This document shows, piece by piece, positions 1 through 5,988 of a stretch of 16,407 bases of DNA; positions within the stretch are counted from its first letter, which is position 1; each line of letters begins with the position of its first letter. Source of the stretch: Oscillospiraceae bacterium (lineage in GTDB: Bacteria; Bacillota; Clostridia; Oscillospirales; Ruminococcaceae); NCBI GenBank assembly GCA_015067125.1, contig SVNB01000031.1, positions 1 through 16,407 of the forward strand, given 5' to 3'. The notes under the pieces are model-generated. The model saw only the letters and a program-made list of their open reading frames with translations. It had not been told where the DNA came from and searched no databases. Made by a program: the position numbers and the translations under genes.

Positions 1-413
1 ATACCGGGGCCTGTAACTCTCTGCATAATAAAGCCTTCGCCGCCCAAAAGACCCGCGGATACTTTTTTACGGAAGAAAATTTCAAGCTTTGTGCCCTCTG
101 TTGCGCAAAGAAAAGCCTTTTTCTGGCAGATAACGCTTTCTCCTGCCGCAAGCTGGCGCGAAATGATTCTTCCCGGGAAGGAAGAAGTAAAAGCAATTTC
201 TCCGCTGCCCTTTGCATAATAGTGGTTAAGGAAAAGACTTTCTCCGGAAAACATTCTGCCAATGCTTCCGCCAAGTCCGCCGTCCGCTTTGGTATCCGTT
301 GTTATCGGTCCTTTTATCCAGGTTCTTCCGCCGGATTCGCTTATCAGGCCTTCGCCCGCATCAAGCTGAATCACCAGTGCCGGAAGAGAACCGCCTTCGA
401 TTTCGTAACGCAT
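1..413 (-). CDS. AIM24 / TIGR00266 family protein (partial, 3' end outside window)
   Basis: The frame is open from ATG at 413 to the window edge, giving the first 137 residues. The protein starts MRYEIEGGSLPALVIQLDAG and continues with the glycine-rich beta-strand pattern of AIM24/TIGR00266 proteins: a GGLGGSIGRMFSGESLF stretch near residues 46-62, then LNHYYAKGSGEIAF, then FPGRI. Family members are single-domain beta-sandwich proteins of about 220-260 residues with no settled biochemical role in bacteria, so roughly half the gene is visible. The start is supported by AAAGGAGG seven bases upstream. A promoter at 446-474 makes this a separate transcription unit from elaA, whose terminator lies just before it. 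The family call is confident; function is unknown. Confidence 0.85.
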   Translation of the reverse strand, partial: MRYEIEGGSLPALVIQLDAGEGLISESGGRTWIKGPITTDTKADGGLGGSIGRMFSGESLFLNHYYAKGSGEIAFTSSFPGRIISRQLAAGESVICQKKAFLCATEGTKLEIFFRKKVSAGLLGGEGFIMQRVTGPG

Positions 414-445
414 AAAAACGCCTCCTTTTTACAATTTTCAACTAA

Positions 446-474
446 ATTTTATCATCTGTACGTGATAAACGCAA
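446..474 (-). promoter_or_regulatory. SigA-like promoter for the AIM24-family gene
   Basis: On the minus strand TTGCGT (469-474) and TAAAAT (446-451) are 17 bp apart, and TGA directly before the -10 makes an extended -10. It lies 33 bp upstream of the ATG at 413 and downstream of the elaA terminator, so it fits as the gene's own promoter. Motif match only. Confidence 0.5.
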
Positions 475-499
475 GAAAATTTTTTGTGAACAATTATAT

Positions 500-529
500 A
501 AAAAGCGGCAGAAAAAAAATTTCTGCCGC
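500..529 (-). terminator. Intrinsic terminator after elaA
   Basis: A 10-bp stem pairs 505-514 with 520-529 (GCGGCAGAAA and its complement) around a 5-nt loop. On the minus strand it is followed by TTTTT and an AT-rich stretch. It begins 8 bp past the elaA stop codon and would end the transporter-elaA transcript. Confidence 0.85.
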
Positions 530-536
530 CTTTATT

Positions 537-977
537 TTATTCACATTCAAGGGTCATAAGAATATGGGGTATTCCGTCTTCCAAAAATTCTTCCGAAACC
601 TGCTTGAATCCCACGTTTTCGTAAAATTTTCTGGCATACACCTGCGCTTCTATGGTAATTTTATCCGCTCCGAATTTTTCTTTTGCAAGGCGAATTCCCT
701 CTTTAAGCACAATGGTGCCGTAACCTTTTCTTCGCCGTGCCGAAATTACCCGGCCAATGGCCGCATCCGCAAAAGAAACGCCTTTATCCAGCACACGCAG
801 ATATGCCGCAATACCTTCTTCATCCCGAAGCCAGACGTGATAGGCATTCTGGTCTTTATCGTCAATTTCCGGATAAGGGCATTCCTGCTCCACCACAAAA
901 ACGTCCACACGCAGTTTAAGAATATCGTAAAGTTCATACGGGGTAAGTTCATCAAATTTTTTGATAACCAGTTCCAT
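537..977 (-). CDS. elaA: ElaA-like GNAT N-acetyltransferase
   Basis: This is a 146-residue single GNAT domain protein. The N-terminal stretch around residues 22-39 (LRVDVFVVEQECPYPEID) is characteristic of ElaA-type acetyltransferases. The acetyl-CoA pyrophosphate loop is seen as RRKGYG at 82-87, and the C-terminal ARKFYENVGFKQVSEEFLEDGIPH pattern is also typical, ending HILMTLE. The substrate of ElaA proteins is not established. The ATG follows immediately after the TAA of the upstream CBS-domain transporter, and the GAGGAAGAG coding for that protein's last residues serves as ribosome binding site, so translation is probably coupled. The gene is last in its unit, before the terminator at 500-529. 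No regulation of its own is visible. Confidence 0.88.
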   Translation of the reverse strand: MELVIKKFDELTPYELYDILKLRVDVFVVEQECPYPEIDDKDQNAYHVWLRDEEGIAAYLRVLDKGVSFADAAIGRVISARRRKGYGTIVLKEGIRLAKEKFGADKITIEAQVYARKFYENVGFKQVSEEFLEDGIPHILMTLECE

Positions 978-2228
978 TTACTCTTCCTCTGCCTCTGTTT
1001 TGGGTTCGATTTTTTCCACAACTGCGGTATCAACGCGCATACCGTCAACGGTTTCTACCGTAAATCTGTATCCGTTGGAATCAAAGGTATCTCCCTCTTC
1101 CGGAACTTTATTAAGCTCGTCCATGATCCAGCCGCTTAAAGTTGCGTACGGAACTTCCTCAATATCCATTTCAAGCTCTTCAAAAAGCTCCTCCGGATCC
1201 ATACTGCCGGAAACGGTGTATATTCCTTTGTTTTCGCTGATATCCTCTTCCACTTCATCGTGCTCGTCCCAGATTTCTCCTACCAGCTCTTCAAGGATAT
1301 CTTCCATAGTAACAATACCAAAGGTGCCGCCGTATTCATCTGTTACAACGGCCATGTGGCACTTGTTTTTCTGCAAAAGTTTAAGCAATGCGCCGATTTT
1401 TATGGTTGTGGGAACAAAAACCGGGGTTGTAAGCATGGTATCCGCAATGTTTTCCATATCGTAATTGTTATAAAAATCCGTGCGGTGAATAATGCCTATA
1501 ATATTATCTATGCTGTCGATATAAACGGGCAGGCGGGAATATCCGGTTTCCACAAAAACCTGCGCCACTTCTTCTTTGGTCCAGTCCTTGCCCACTGCTT
1601 CTATATCCACACGCGGAGTGGCAATATCCGCGGCGTCGTTTTCGTTAAGTTCCATGGCGTTGCGGATAAGTTCGCCTTCCTGTTCGCCTATGCCGCCGCT
1701 GCTTTCAACCTCTTCGACCATAGAAAGCAGTTCTTCTTCCGTAACGGCGTGTTCATCGCTGCTTTTAAAAATAAGGGATATAAGCTTTTTCCAAAGAGAG
1801 AAAATATAGTTGATGGGAGTAAGAATAACCGCAAGAAAATTGATTATCGGGGCGGAAAATCTTGCAAACGCTTCGGGAGATTCCTTTGCGATGCTTTTAG
1901 GAGTTATTTCGCCGAAGATAAGAACGATAACCGTAATAACCGCGGTGGAAACGGTGGCGCCGGCATCGCCCACAAGCTTTATAAAGAAAACCGTAGCTAT
2001 GGAGGAAAGAGCGATGTTTACAATATTGTTGCCCACAAGAATGGTGGTAAGCAGGCGGTTATAGTCATCCACCAGCCGCAGCATAAGCGCCGCTCCCCTA
2101 TCCCCTTTTTCTGCGGAAATTTTAAGCTTTGTTAAATTAAGGCTGTTAAAAGCCGTTTCTGTTGCGGAAAAATATGCCGACATCATAACAAGAACGCCCA
2201 TTATGATTATTGTGCCGATATTGCCCAT
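978..2228 (-). CDS. CNNM/CorC-type CBS-domain membrane transporter (hemolysin family protein)
   Basis: A 416-residue protein with the usual three-part layout. A DUF21 membrane domain spans about 1-150, with YFSATETAF at 19-27, VGNNIVN near 65-71 and GEITPKS at 106-112. A Bateman pair of CBS domains covers about 200-330 (ATPRVDIEAV; VTDEYGGTFGIVTMEDILEELVGEI in two parts). A CorC_HlyC domain covers about 340-405, and the tail is acidic. Relatives such as MpfA of Staphylococcus and YhdP of Bacillus are linked to Mg2+ efflux or tolerance; the historical name hemolysin is misleading. Mg2+ export is therefore an inference from the family. The only usable start is the ATG at 2228, because an in-frame stop lies two codons upstream. 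The nearest AAAGG is unusually far, 16 nt away. Upstream are a promoter, a leader ORF and an intrinsic terminator, suggesting attenuation. Confidence 0.9.
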   Translation of the reverse strand: MGNIGTIIIMGVLVMMSAYFSATETAFNSLNLTKLKISAEKGDRGAALMLRLVDDYNRLLTTILVGNNIVNIALSSIATVFFIKLVGDAGATVSTAVITVIVLIFGEITPKSIAKESPEAFARFSAPIINFLAVILTPINYIFSLWKKLISLIFKSSDEHAVTEEELLSMVEEVESSGGIGEQEGELIRNAMELNENDAADIATPRVDIEAVGKDWTKEEVAQVFVETGYSRLPVYIDSIDNIIGIIHRTDFYNNYDMENIADTMLTTPVFVPTTIKIGALLKLLQKNKCHMAVVTDEYGGTFGIVTMEDILEELVGEIWDEHDEVEEDISENKGIYTVSGSMDPEELFEELEMDIEEVPYATLSGWIMDELNKVPEEGDTFDSNGYRFTVETVDGMRVDTAVVEKIEPKTEAEEE

Positions 2229-2268
2229 TGATTAATTGATACAACCTTTCAAATTTTTATATTAACGC

Positions 2269-2313
2269 AAAAAAGCACAGCCCGAAAACGCTTTTGGCGT
2301 TCAGGCTATGCTT
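2269..2313 (-). terminator. Intrinsic terminator / attenuator in the transporter leader
   Basis: On the minus strand the arm 2313-2297 (AAGCATAGCCTGAACGC) pairs with 2291-2273 (GCGTTTTCGGGCTGTGCTT). This gives a 17-bp stem with two G-U pairs and a 2-nt bulge, closed by a 5-nt loop and followed by six T. It lies between a strong promoter and the transporter start, so transcripts from that promoter must read through it. It starts 6 nt after the stop codon of the leader ORF at 2320-2358. It could also stop read-through from mnmA. Confidence 0.8.
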
Positions 2314-2319
2314 GCAAAA

Positions 2320-2358
2320 TCAATTTATAATAATACTTCGTATGTCTGCGTCGTCCAT
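2320..2358 (-). CDS. Candidate 12-residue acidic leader peptide
   Basis: This short frame reads MDDADIRSIIIN and ends in TGA. It has AAAGG seven nt upstream of its ATG, starts about 24 nt after the predicted transcription start, and ends 6 nt before the attenuator hairpin. Three of its first five residues are aspartate, and the tail has three isoleucines. The position and ribosome binding site fit a translated regulatory leader for the CBS-domain transporter. Such a short frame could also arise by chance; conservation in relatives would decide. Confidence 0.5.
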   Translation of the reverse strand: MDDADIRSIIIN

Positions 2359-2388
2359 TTTTTGACCTTTCGAATAAATAATATGACT

Positions 2389-2417
2389 ATTATACACAAG
2401 TAACGTTCACTTGTCAA
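2389..2417 (-). promoter_or_regulatory. Near-consensus SigA promoter for leader peptide and transporter
   Basis: TTGACA (2412-2417) and TATAAT (2389-2394) match consensus exactly with a 17-bp spacer on the minus strand. Predicted transcription starts near 2382. The spacer contains an inverted repeat described separately. Such a strong core promoter upstream of a terminator is typical of genes controlled by attenuation or by a repressor. Confidence 0.85.
2396..2414. promoter_or_regulatory. Candidate operator: palindrome between -35 and -10
   Basis: The plus strand reads ACAAGTAACGTTCACTTGT: perfect 6-bp arms ACAAGT/ACTTGT around a 7-bp centre that itself contains AACGTT. It fills the promoter spacer and touches the -35 box. 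This is where TetR-type and similar repressors often bind. No regulator gene is adjacent, so the binder is unknown. Confidence 0.4.
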
Positions 2418-2486
2418 TCACGTAATCTTCAAGATTTGTTAAACATAAAGTACTTCTGCCTTGCGCAAAATCACTTTAAAAAACGT

Positions 2487-3500
2487 TTATCCCATAATAA
2501 CGCCGCCGCCAAGAAGCTTATCTCCGCTGTAAATAACCGCGGACTGACCCGGCGTTACGGCTCTTTGCGGTTCTTCAAAAAGAATAAGCGCTTTATCGTC
2601 AAAAATGCATGTGCTTGCCAATGCCGGAGCGGGATTATGCGCATATCTTATTTTGCAGGTAACGGGTATGGGCATTTCCGGTGCGCCGTTTATCCAGTGA
2701 AAATCTTTTACCATAAGGCGCTTTTTAAGCAGCGCTTCGTTTTCCACAAGCACCACCTCGTTTGCCTGCGGGTCTATTTTTCCGACATAAAGCGGTGCCG
2801 GAAGTGAAAGCCCCAGGCCTTTTCTCTGGCCTATGGTATAGCGGCAGATGCCCTTGTGTTCCCCAAGGCATTTGCCGTTTTCGTCAACAAATTTTCCGCA
2901 GGGCATTTTTCCGATTTTTCTTTCCAGATAACCCTGGGTATCCCCATCGGGAATAAAACAGATATCCTGGGAATCCGGTTTTTGTGCCACCGGAATTCCG
3001 GCTTCTGCGGCTATTGCGCGGATTTCTTCCTTGGAAAGATCCGCAAGCGGAAAACGCAGATGCGGAATAAGCTCTTTTTCGATGTTATACATCATATAGC
3101 TCTGGTCTTTTGCAAGATTTTTTGCCCGGAAAATATTTTCTCCGTCCGTTCTTGCATAGTGACCGGTGGAAATAAGGTCATAGCCAAGTTCCTGCGCTTT
3201 TTCAAAAAACGCGGGGAATTTGATAAATTTATTGCATCTTACGCATGGGTTGGGGGTTCTTCCCTTTTTATATTCTTCTTCAAAGTTATCAAGAACTTCT
3301 TTTTTGAATATTTCGCGGAAATCGAAAACATAGTGCGGAATTTCAAGATAATCCGCAACGGCCTTCGCGTCCCTGGCTTCGTCCCATTCGTCCATAAGCC
3401 GAAAAGTCGCGCCGGCCACATCGTATCCCTGTTTTTTTAAAAGATAAGCCGCAACGGCAGAATCCACTCCGCCGCTGAGCCCGACCATTACCCTGCTCAT
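2487..3500 (-). CDS. mnmA: tRNA-specific 2-thiouridylase MnmA
   Basis: The protein transfers sulfur to U34 of Lys, Glu and Gln tRNAs in an ATP-dependent reaction. From the ATG at 3500 it has 337 residues. Visible hallmarks are the PP-loop LSGGVDSA at 8-15, TPNPCVRCNK at 82-91, STGHYAR at 111-117, DSQDICFIPDGD at 176-187 and YTIGQRKGLG further on. By alignment to E. coli MnmA, Cys89 and Cys181 match catalytic Cys102 and Cys199; Cys86 sits where E. coli has Asp99. About 12 residues are missing after the PP-loop domain's third strand compared with Bacillus MnmA, which explains the short length. A GTG at 3512 would add four residues, but the ATG at 3500 overlaps the stop of the small upstream ORF as ATGA, and this start gives the normal N-terminus. 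It is last in the lepB unit. Confidence 0.93.
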   Translation of the reverse strand: MSRVMVGLSGGVDSAVAAYLLKKQGYDVAGATFRLMDEWDEARDAKAVADYLEIPHYVFDFREIFKKEVLDNFEEEYKKGRTPNPCVRCNKFIKFPAFFEKAQELGYDLISTGHYARTDGENIFRAKNLAKDQSYMMYNIEKELIPHLRFPLADLSKEEIRAIAAEAGIPVAQKPDSQDICFIPDGDTQGYLERKIGKMPCGKFVDENGKCLGEHKGICRYTIGQRKGLGLSLPAPLYVGKIDPQANEVVLVENEALLKKRLMVKDFHWINGAPEMPIPVTCKIRYAHNPAPALASTCIFDDKALILFEEPQRAVTPGQSAVIYSGDKLLGGGVIMG

Positions 3501-3595
3501 CCCAGTATCCACATAAGGCCATAGGCCACGGTAGGAAGCATCATGGCAACAATAAGAATAATTACCATAATTCTTACAAAAAGCTTGTTATTCAT
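3497..3595 (-). CDS. Small 32-residue membrane protein between lepB and mnmA
   Basis: The frame starts MNNKLFVRIMVIILIVAMML and ends PTVAYGLMWILG followed by TGA. GGAGGT lies about six nt before the ATG, a near-ideal ribosome binding site. The stop overlaps the mnmA start as ATGA, so it very likely couples mnmA translation to its own. The product is a basic head (K4, R8) followed by one hydrophobic segment at about residues 9-30, i.e. a single-pass membrane peptide, probably with its N-terminus in the cytoplasm. I do not recognise a named family with confidence, though small peptides of this style occur in Clostridia. It lies 16 bp after the lepB stop. Function unknown. Confidence 0.72.
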   Translation of the reverse strand: MNNKLFVRIMVIILIVAMMLPTVAYGLMWILG

Positions 3596-3611
3596 TCTTT
3601 ACCTCCAAAAA

Positions 3612-4190
3612 TCATTCCAGCGCGCCAAAACTGCTGAACGGAAATATTATAAATCTTGCCTTGCCTTTAATGCAGTCTTTGTGAACATAGGGGTAATCCC
3701 AGAATCTTGCGTCAAGGGAACCGCCCCGGTTATCTCCCACAAAAAAGTAGTGGTCGTTGGGAACAACAAAGCTGCCTTCAAAATCGGAATAGCTGCTTAC
3801 GTAATCTTCATAATATCGCTGGCCGTTTATATAAACGCTTCCGCTGCCGTCAAATTCGATTTTATCTCCGGGAAGGCCTATGCAGCGTTTGATAAGAACA
3901 ACGCCCAGCTCCTCACTGTCGAAAACAATGATATCTCCGCGTTCCACATTGCTTTTTATAAAGCTTCGTGTGGTAAAAACCTGTGCTCCGACCGGGATGG
4001 TGGTTTCCATGGAACCGGTGGGCACACTTGCCATAAAGCAAAAGGTCTGAAAAATCAAAAGCGGAACAGCGCAGTAAAACAAAAGAGTCTTGCCCCAGTC
4101 CAAAAGCTCTTCTTTAAGCGTTTTTTTCTTTGGCACCGGCTTTTCTTCAAGCTCTTTTACTTCCGCATCAAACATAATCTCTTCTTCCAT
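3612..4190 (-). CDS. lepB: Signal peptidase I
   Basis: This membrane serine protease removes signal peptides from exported proteins. It has 192 residues, the short Gram-positive type. There is a charged cytoplasmic head (about 1-33, lysine-rich KKKTLKEE), one membrane segment at about 34-54, then box B with the catalytic Ser60 in VPTGSMETTI. RGDIIVF at 84-90 and the catalytic Lys101 in VLIKRCIGLPGDKI follow. The C-terminal box FVGDNRGGSLDARFWD completes the fold; family members more often have GDNR.NSxDSR, so GGSLDAR is a slight variant. The ATG at 4190 has GGAGG upstream. A second ATG at codon 6 has no better site. It is first gene of the unit lepB, small peptide, mnmA, driven by the promoter at 4239-4267. 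Confidence 0.94.
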   Translation of the reverse strand: MEEEIMFDAEVKELEEKPVPKKKTLKEELLDWGKTLLFYCAVPLLIFQTFCFMASVPTGSMETTIPVGAQVFTTRSFIKSNVERGDIIVFDSEELGVVLIKRCIGLPGDKIEFDGSGSVYINGQRYYEDYVSSYSDFEGSFVVPNDHYFFVGDNRGGSLDARFWDYPYVHKDCIKGKARFIIFPFSSFGALE

Positions 4191-4238
4191 TTTTTCCTCC
4201 GGTATATATAAAAAGATAAATTTCGCACTAATTTATTT

Positions 4239-4267
4239 ATTATATCAATATTCCGTATTTTAATCAA
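4239..4267 (-). promoter_or_regulatory. SigA-like promoter for the lepB unit
   Basis: On the minus strand TTGATT (4262-4267) and TATAAT (4239-4244) are 17 bp apart, with TGA just before the -10 (extended -10). It lies 48 bp upstream of the lepB start. It is divergent from the DUF421 gene, and no other gene lies between. Confidence 0.72.
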
Positions 4268-4302
4268 TAACATACGGCTAAAATTAATAATTTAGACAAT
4301 AA

Positions 4303-4308
4303 TATAAT
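4303..4308 (+). promoter_or_regulatory. Possible -10 element for the DUF421/DUF4363 pair
   Basis: A perfect TATAAT lies about 24 bp upstream of the likely start. No convincing -35 is present at 16-18 bp (only TAAAAT-like sequence), so promoter assignment is weak; an activator or another sigma factor may be used. The leader would be very short. Confidence 0.3.
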
Positions 4309-4332
4309 AAAAACTTTTGGGGAGATGTGTTT

Positions 4333-5016
4333 TTGTTCGTTGTGTTTTTCCGAACGCTTATAATTTACTTTGTGATAATTGTTTGCCTGCGCATTATGGG
4401 CAAGCGCCAGCTTGGCGAACTGCAGCCTTCGGAATTTGTTATTGCCATTCTTATTTCCAACATAGCTACCCTTTCCATAGAAGATACGGATATTCCGCTT
4501 TTGGGCGCAGTGGTGCCGATTATAACGCTTATGAGCGCGGAGGTTATTCTTTCGTATATAACTCTTAAAAGCGGCAAGGCGCAGGTAATAGTTACCGGAA
4601 ACCCCGTGGCAATAATCCGAAACGGAAACATCGACCAGCAAAGTATGCGCGACCTTCGGTTTTCCATAGAGGACCTTATGAGCCAGCTGCGCATAAGCGG
4701 AGTTTTTGATATTGAAGACGTTGGCTGGGCAATAGTAGAAACCAACGGTGCCCTTACAGTTTATCCAAAGCCCCAGGCACAGCCGCTTACTCCAAAATCC
4801 GCCGCCGACCCGAAAAGCGTGAGCAACGCTCCGCCGATGGTGCTCATAAGCGACGGCGTGCTGTGCTCAAAAACGCTTTCTGCCTGCAAGCTTTCGGAAG
4901 ACTGGTATAAAAGCGTGCTCAAAGAAAACAGCGTTTGCGAAAAAGAGGTTTTTCTTATGACCTGTACCCCGGAAGGAAAATATTATCTTGTTAAAAAAGA
5001 AGGTAAGCAAAAATGA
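4333..5016 (+). CDS. DUF421 (YetF-like) membrane protein
   Basis: A 227-residue protein of the DUF421/YetF family. FFRTLIIYFVIIVCLRIMGKR near the N-terminus, LGELQPSEFVIAILISNIA at about 28-46 and PIITLMSAEVILSYITLKS at about 62-80 are the three membrane segments. KAQVIVTGNPVAIIRNGNID and LMSQLRISGVFDIEDVGWAI follow as the typical cytoplasmic alpha/beta region, and a variable tail closes the protein. Relatives exist in many spore formers, but the function is not known. Start choice: GGGGAG at 4319-4324 lies 8 nt before TTG at 4333 but only 2 nt before GTG at 4327, so TTG is preferred; the GTG would add two residues. An ATG at 4325 is out of frame. The stop overlaps the next gene's start as ATGA. 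Confidence 0.9.
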   Translation: MFVVFFRTLIIYFVIIVCLRIMGKRQLGELQPSEFVIAILISNIATLSIEDTDIPLLGAVVPIITLMSAEVILSYITLKSGKAQVIVTGNPVAIIRNGNIDQQSMRDLRFSIEDLMSQLRISGVFDIEDVGWAIVETNGALTVYPKPQAQPLTPKSAADPKSVSNAPPMVLISDGVLCSKTLSACKLSEDWYKSVLKENSVCEKEVFLMTCTPEGKYYLVKKEGKQK

Positions 5017-5396
5017 AAAGAGTGGTTTTTGCGGTAATTCTTCTTGCCGGAATGATATATTTTAATTTTTATTGTTTTCAGCTTATAACGCAGTCAAAAA
5101 ATGGCGTTATTATGCGCCTGGAAGAACTTTCTGTCGTGCTTGATGAAAACGGTGCGAACGAAAAAACCGCTGCCGCCGCCGCGGAATTTACGGAATTCTG
5201 GATGGACGAGCACCATCTGCTTTGCAGAATAGTCCGGCACGAGCTTCTGGACCAGATGACTTCTTCCGTTTCTCAGTTTTATCCCCTTGCGGTTTATAAA
5301 GATGCCGCGGAACTTTCTGCGGAAATTTCCCGCTGCCGTATGCTTATGGAAGAAATATGGGATTCCGAACGACCGATTCTGCGCAATATTCTTTAA
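5013..5396 (+). CDS. DUF4363 family membrane-anchored protein
   Basis: A 127-residue protein with one N-terminal membrane segment (about 3-24, VVFAVILLAGMIYFNFYCF). A helical domain outside or along the membrane follows, containing an alanine-rich stretch AAAAAEFTEFW near 50-60 and a RHELLDQM segment. This matches the DUF4363 pattern, a family often encoded next to DUF421 genes in Clostridia. Its ATG overlaps the DUF421 stop by 4 nt, so the two products are probably made together and may act as a complex (inference from context). A terminator follows 6 bp after the stop. Role unknown. Confidence 0.8.
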   Translation: MKRVVFAVILLAGMIYFNFYCFQLITQSKNGVIMRLEELSVVLDENGANEKTAAAAAEFTEFWMDEHHLLCRIVRHELLDQMTSSVSQFYPLAVYKDAAELSAEISRCRMLMEEIWDSERPILRNIL

Positions 5397-5435
5397 TAAA
5401 AAACCGCAGGCAACCAGTGCCTGCGGTTATATTTT
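5397..5435. terminator. Bidirectional intrinsic terminator between convergent genes
   Basis: An 11-bp perfect stem pairs 5402-5412 (AACCGCAGGCA) with 5418-5428 around a 5-nt loop. On the plus strand it is followed by TATATTTTTTT, on the minus strand by a TTTTTTATT run. It therefore serves both the DUF421/DUF4363 pair and the convergent gene ending at 5442. Confidence 0.9.
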
Positions 5436-5441
5436 TTTATA

Positions 5442-5957
5442 TTACTGAATAACAGTTATGGTGATATTTGCTTTTGTTGCGCCAATGCTGTCTTCCGTAT
5501 TGGGGTCAAAACCTTCAAAATACGCTTCTGCGGTGTAAGTTCCCACTTCCGGAACAATATCAAGAACGTCTTCGCTTATATGCTGATTGGGTTTGATATA
5601 CCCGGTTTCGTAAATAATTTTGCCTTCCATAAGAATTTTTACTTTCATCAGGCAGGAGTTTTTTCCGGAGTTTTCGATTTTAAAATCGCCTTTGCCATCG
5701 GTAACGCTTACGGTTATTTCTTCCGCGATTTTATAAGAAAGAAAATCCGCGGAGTTTTTTTCTCCGCTGTAAAAGCTTCCGTCCAGCATACCTTCCACCG
5801 CGGCGTGATCAGAAGTTATCCAGGGATATTCATCCGTTTCTGCGGCGGGTTCTCCGCCTAAAAAGAAAAATCCCAAAGCCGCCGCGCCGGCAACGACGAT
5901 AACAAAAAGCAAAGCCGCAATAAAGGTTTTTAAGTTATTTTCTCGGTTATAGGTCAA
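5442..5957 (-). CDS. Membrane-anchored extracytoplasmic protein of unknown function
   Basis: From TTG at 5957 the product has 171 residues. There is a short cytoplasmic head (TYNRENNLK), a membrane segment at about 11-33 (FIAALLFVIVVAGAAALGFF), an acidic spacer, and an extracytoplasmic part of about 135 residues. That part looks all-beta: alternating strands VSVTDGKGDFKIENSGKNS, then KVKILMEGKIIYETGYIKP, then a terminal strand pattern YTAEAYFEGFDPNTEDSIG ending ITITVIQ, as in small immunoglobulin-like modules. There is no lipobox cysteine, so it is an uncleaved anchor or a cleaved signal. GGGAGGG lies 6 nt before the TTG; an in-frame ATG at 6053 lies upstream of the likely promoter and is rejected. 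It is monocistronic between its promoter and the terminator at 5397-5435. I do not know its function. Confidence 0.72.
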   Translation of the reverse strand: MTYNRENNLKTFIAALLFVIVVAGAAALGFFFLGGEPAAETDEYPWITSDHAAVEGMLDGSFYSGEKNSADFLSYKIAEEITVSVTDGKGDFKIENSGKNSCLMKVKILMEGKIIYETGYIKPNQHISEDVLDIVPEVGTYTAEAYFEGFDPNTEDSIGATKANITITVIQ

Positions 5958-5988
5958 AAAATTCCCTCCCAAAACATTTCTGAAAATG

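Noticed and set aside
222..1139. 305-codon plus-strand frame across elaA and the AIM24-family gene
   Set aside because: It runs against two recognisable genes and through a terminator; Phe-rich artefact.
2269..2417. Known Mg2+ (M-box) or Mn2+ (yybP-ykoY) riboswitch in the transporter leader
   Set aside because: The leader from promoter to terminator is only about 110 nt and shows a single hairpin with none of the conserved multi-helix core of either class.
3501..3512. GTG start four codons upstream for MnmA
   Set aside because: No ribosome binding site of its own and it lies inside the small upstream ORF; the ATG at 3500 with ATGA overlap gives the normal N-terminus.
4325..4363. 12-codon ORF from the ATG at 4325 overlapping the DUF421 start
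   Set aside because: Only one nt follows the GGGGAG, so it is badly spaced for initiation, and its Cys/Ser-rich peptide is just the other frame of the gene start.
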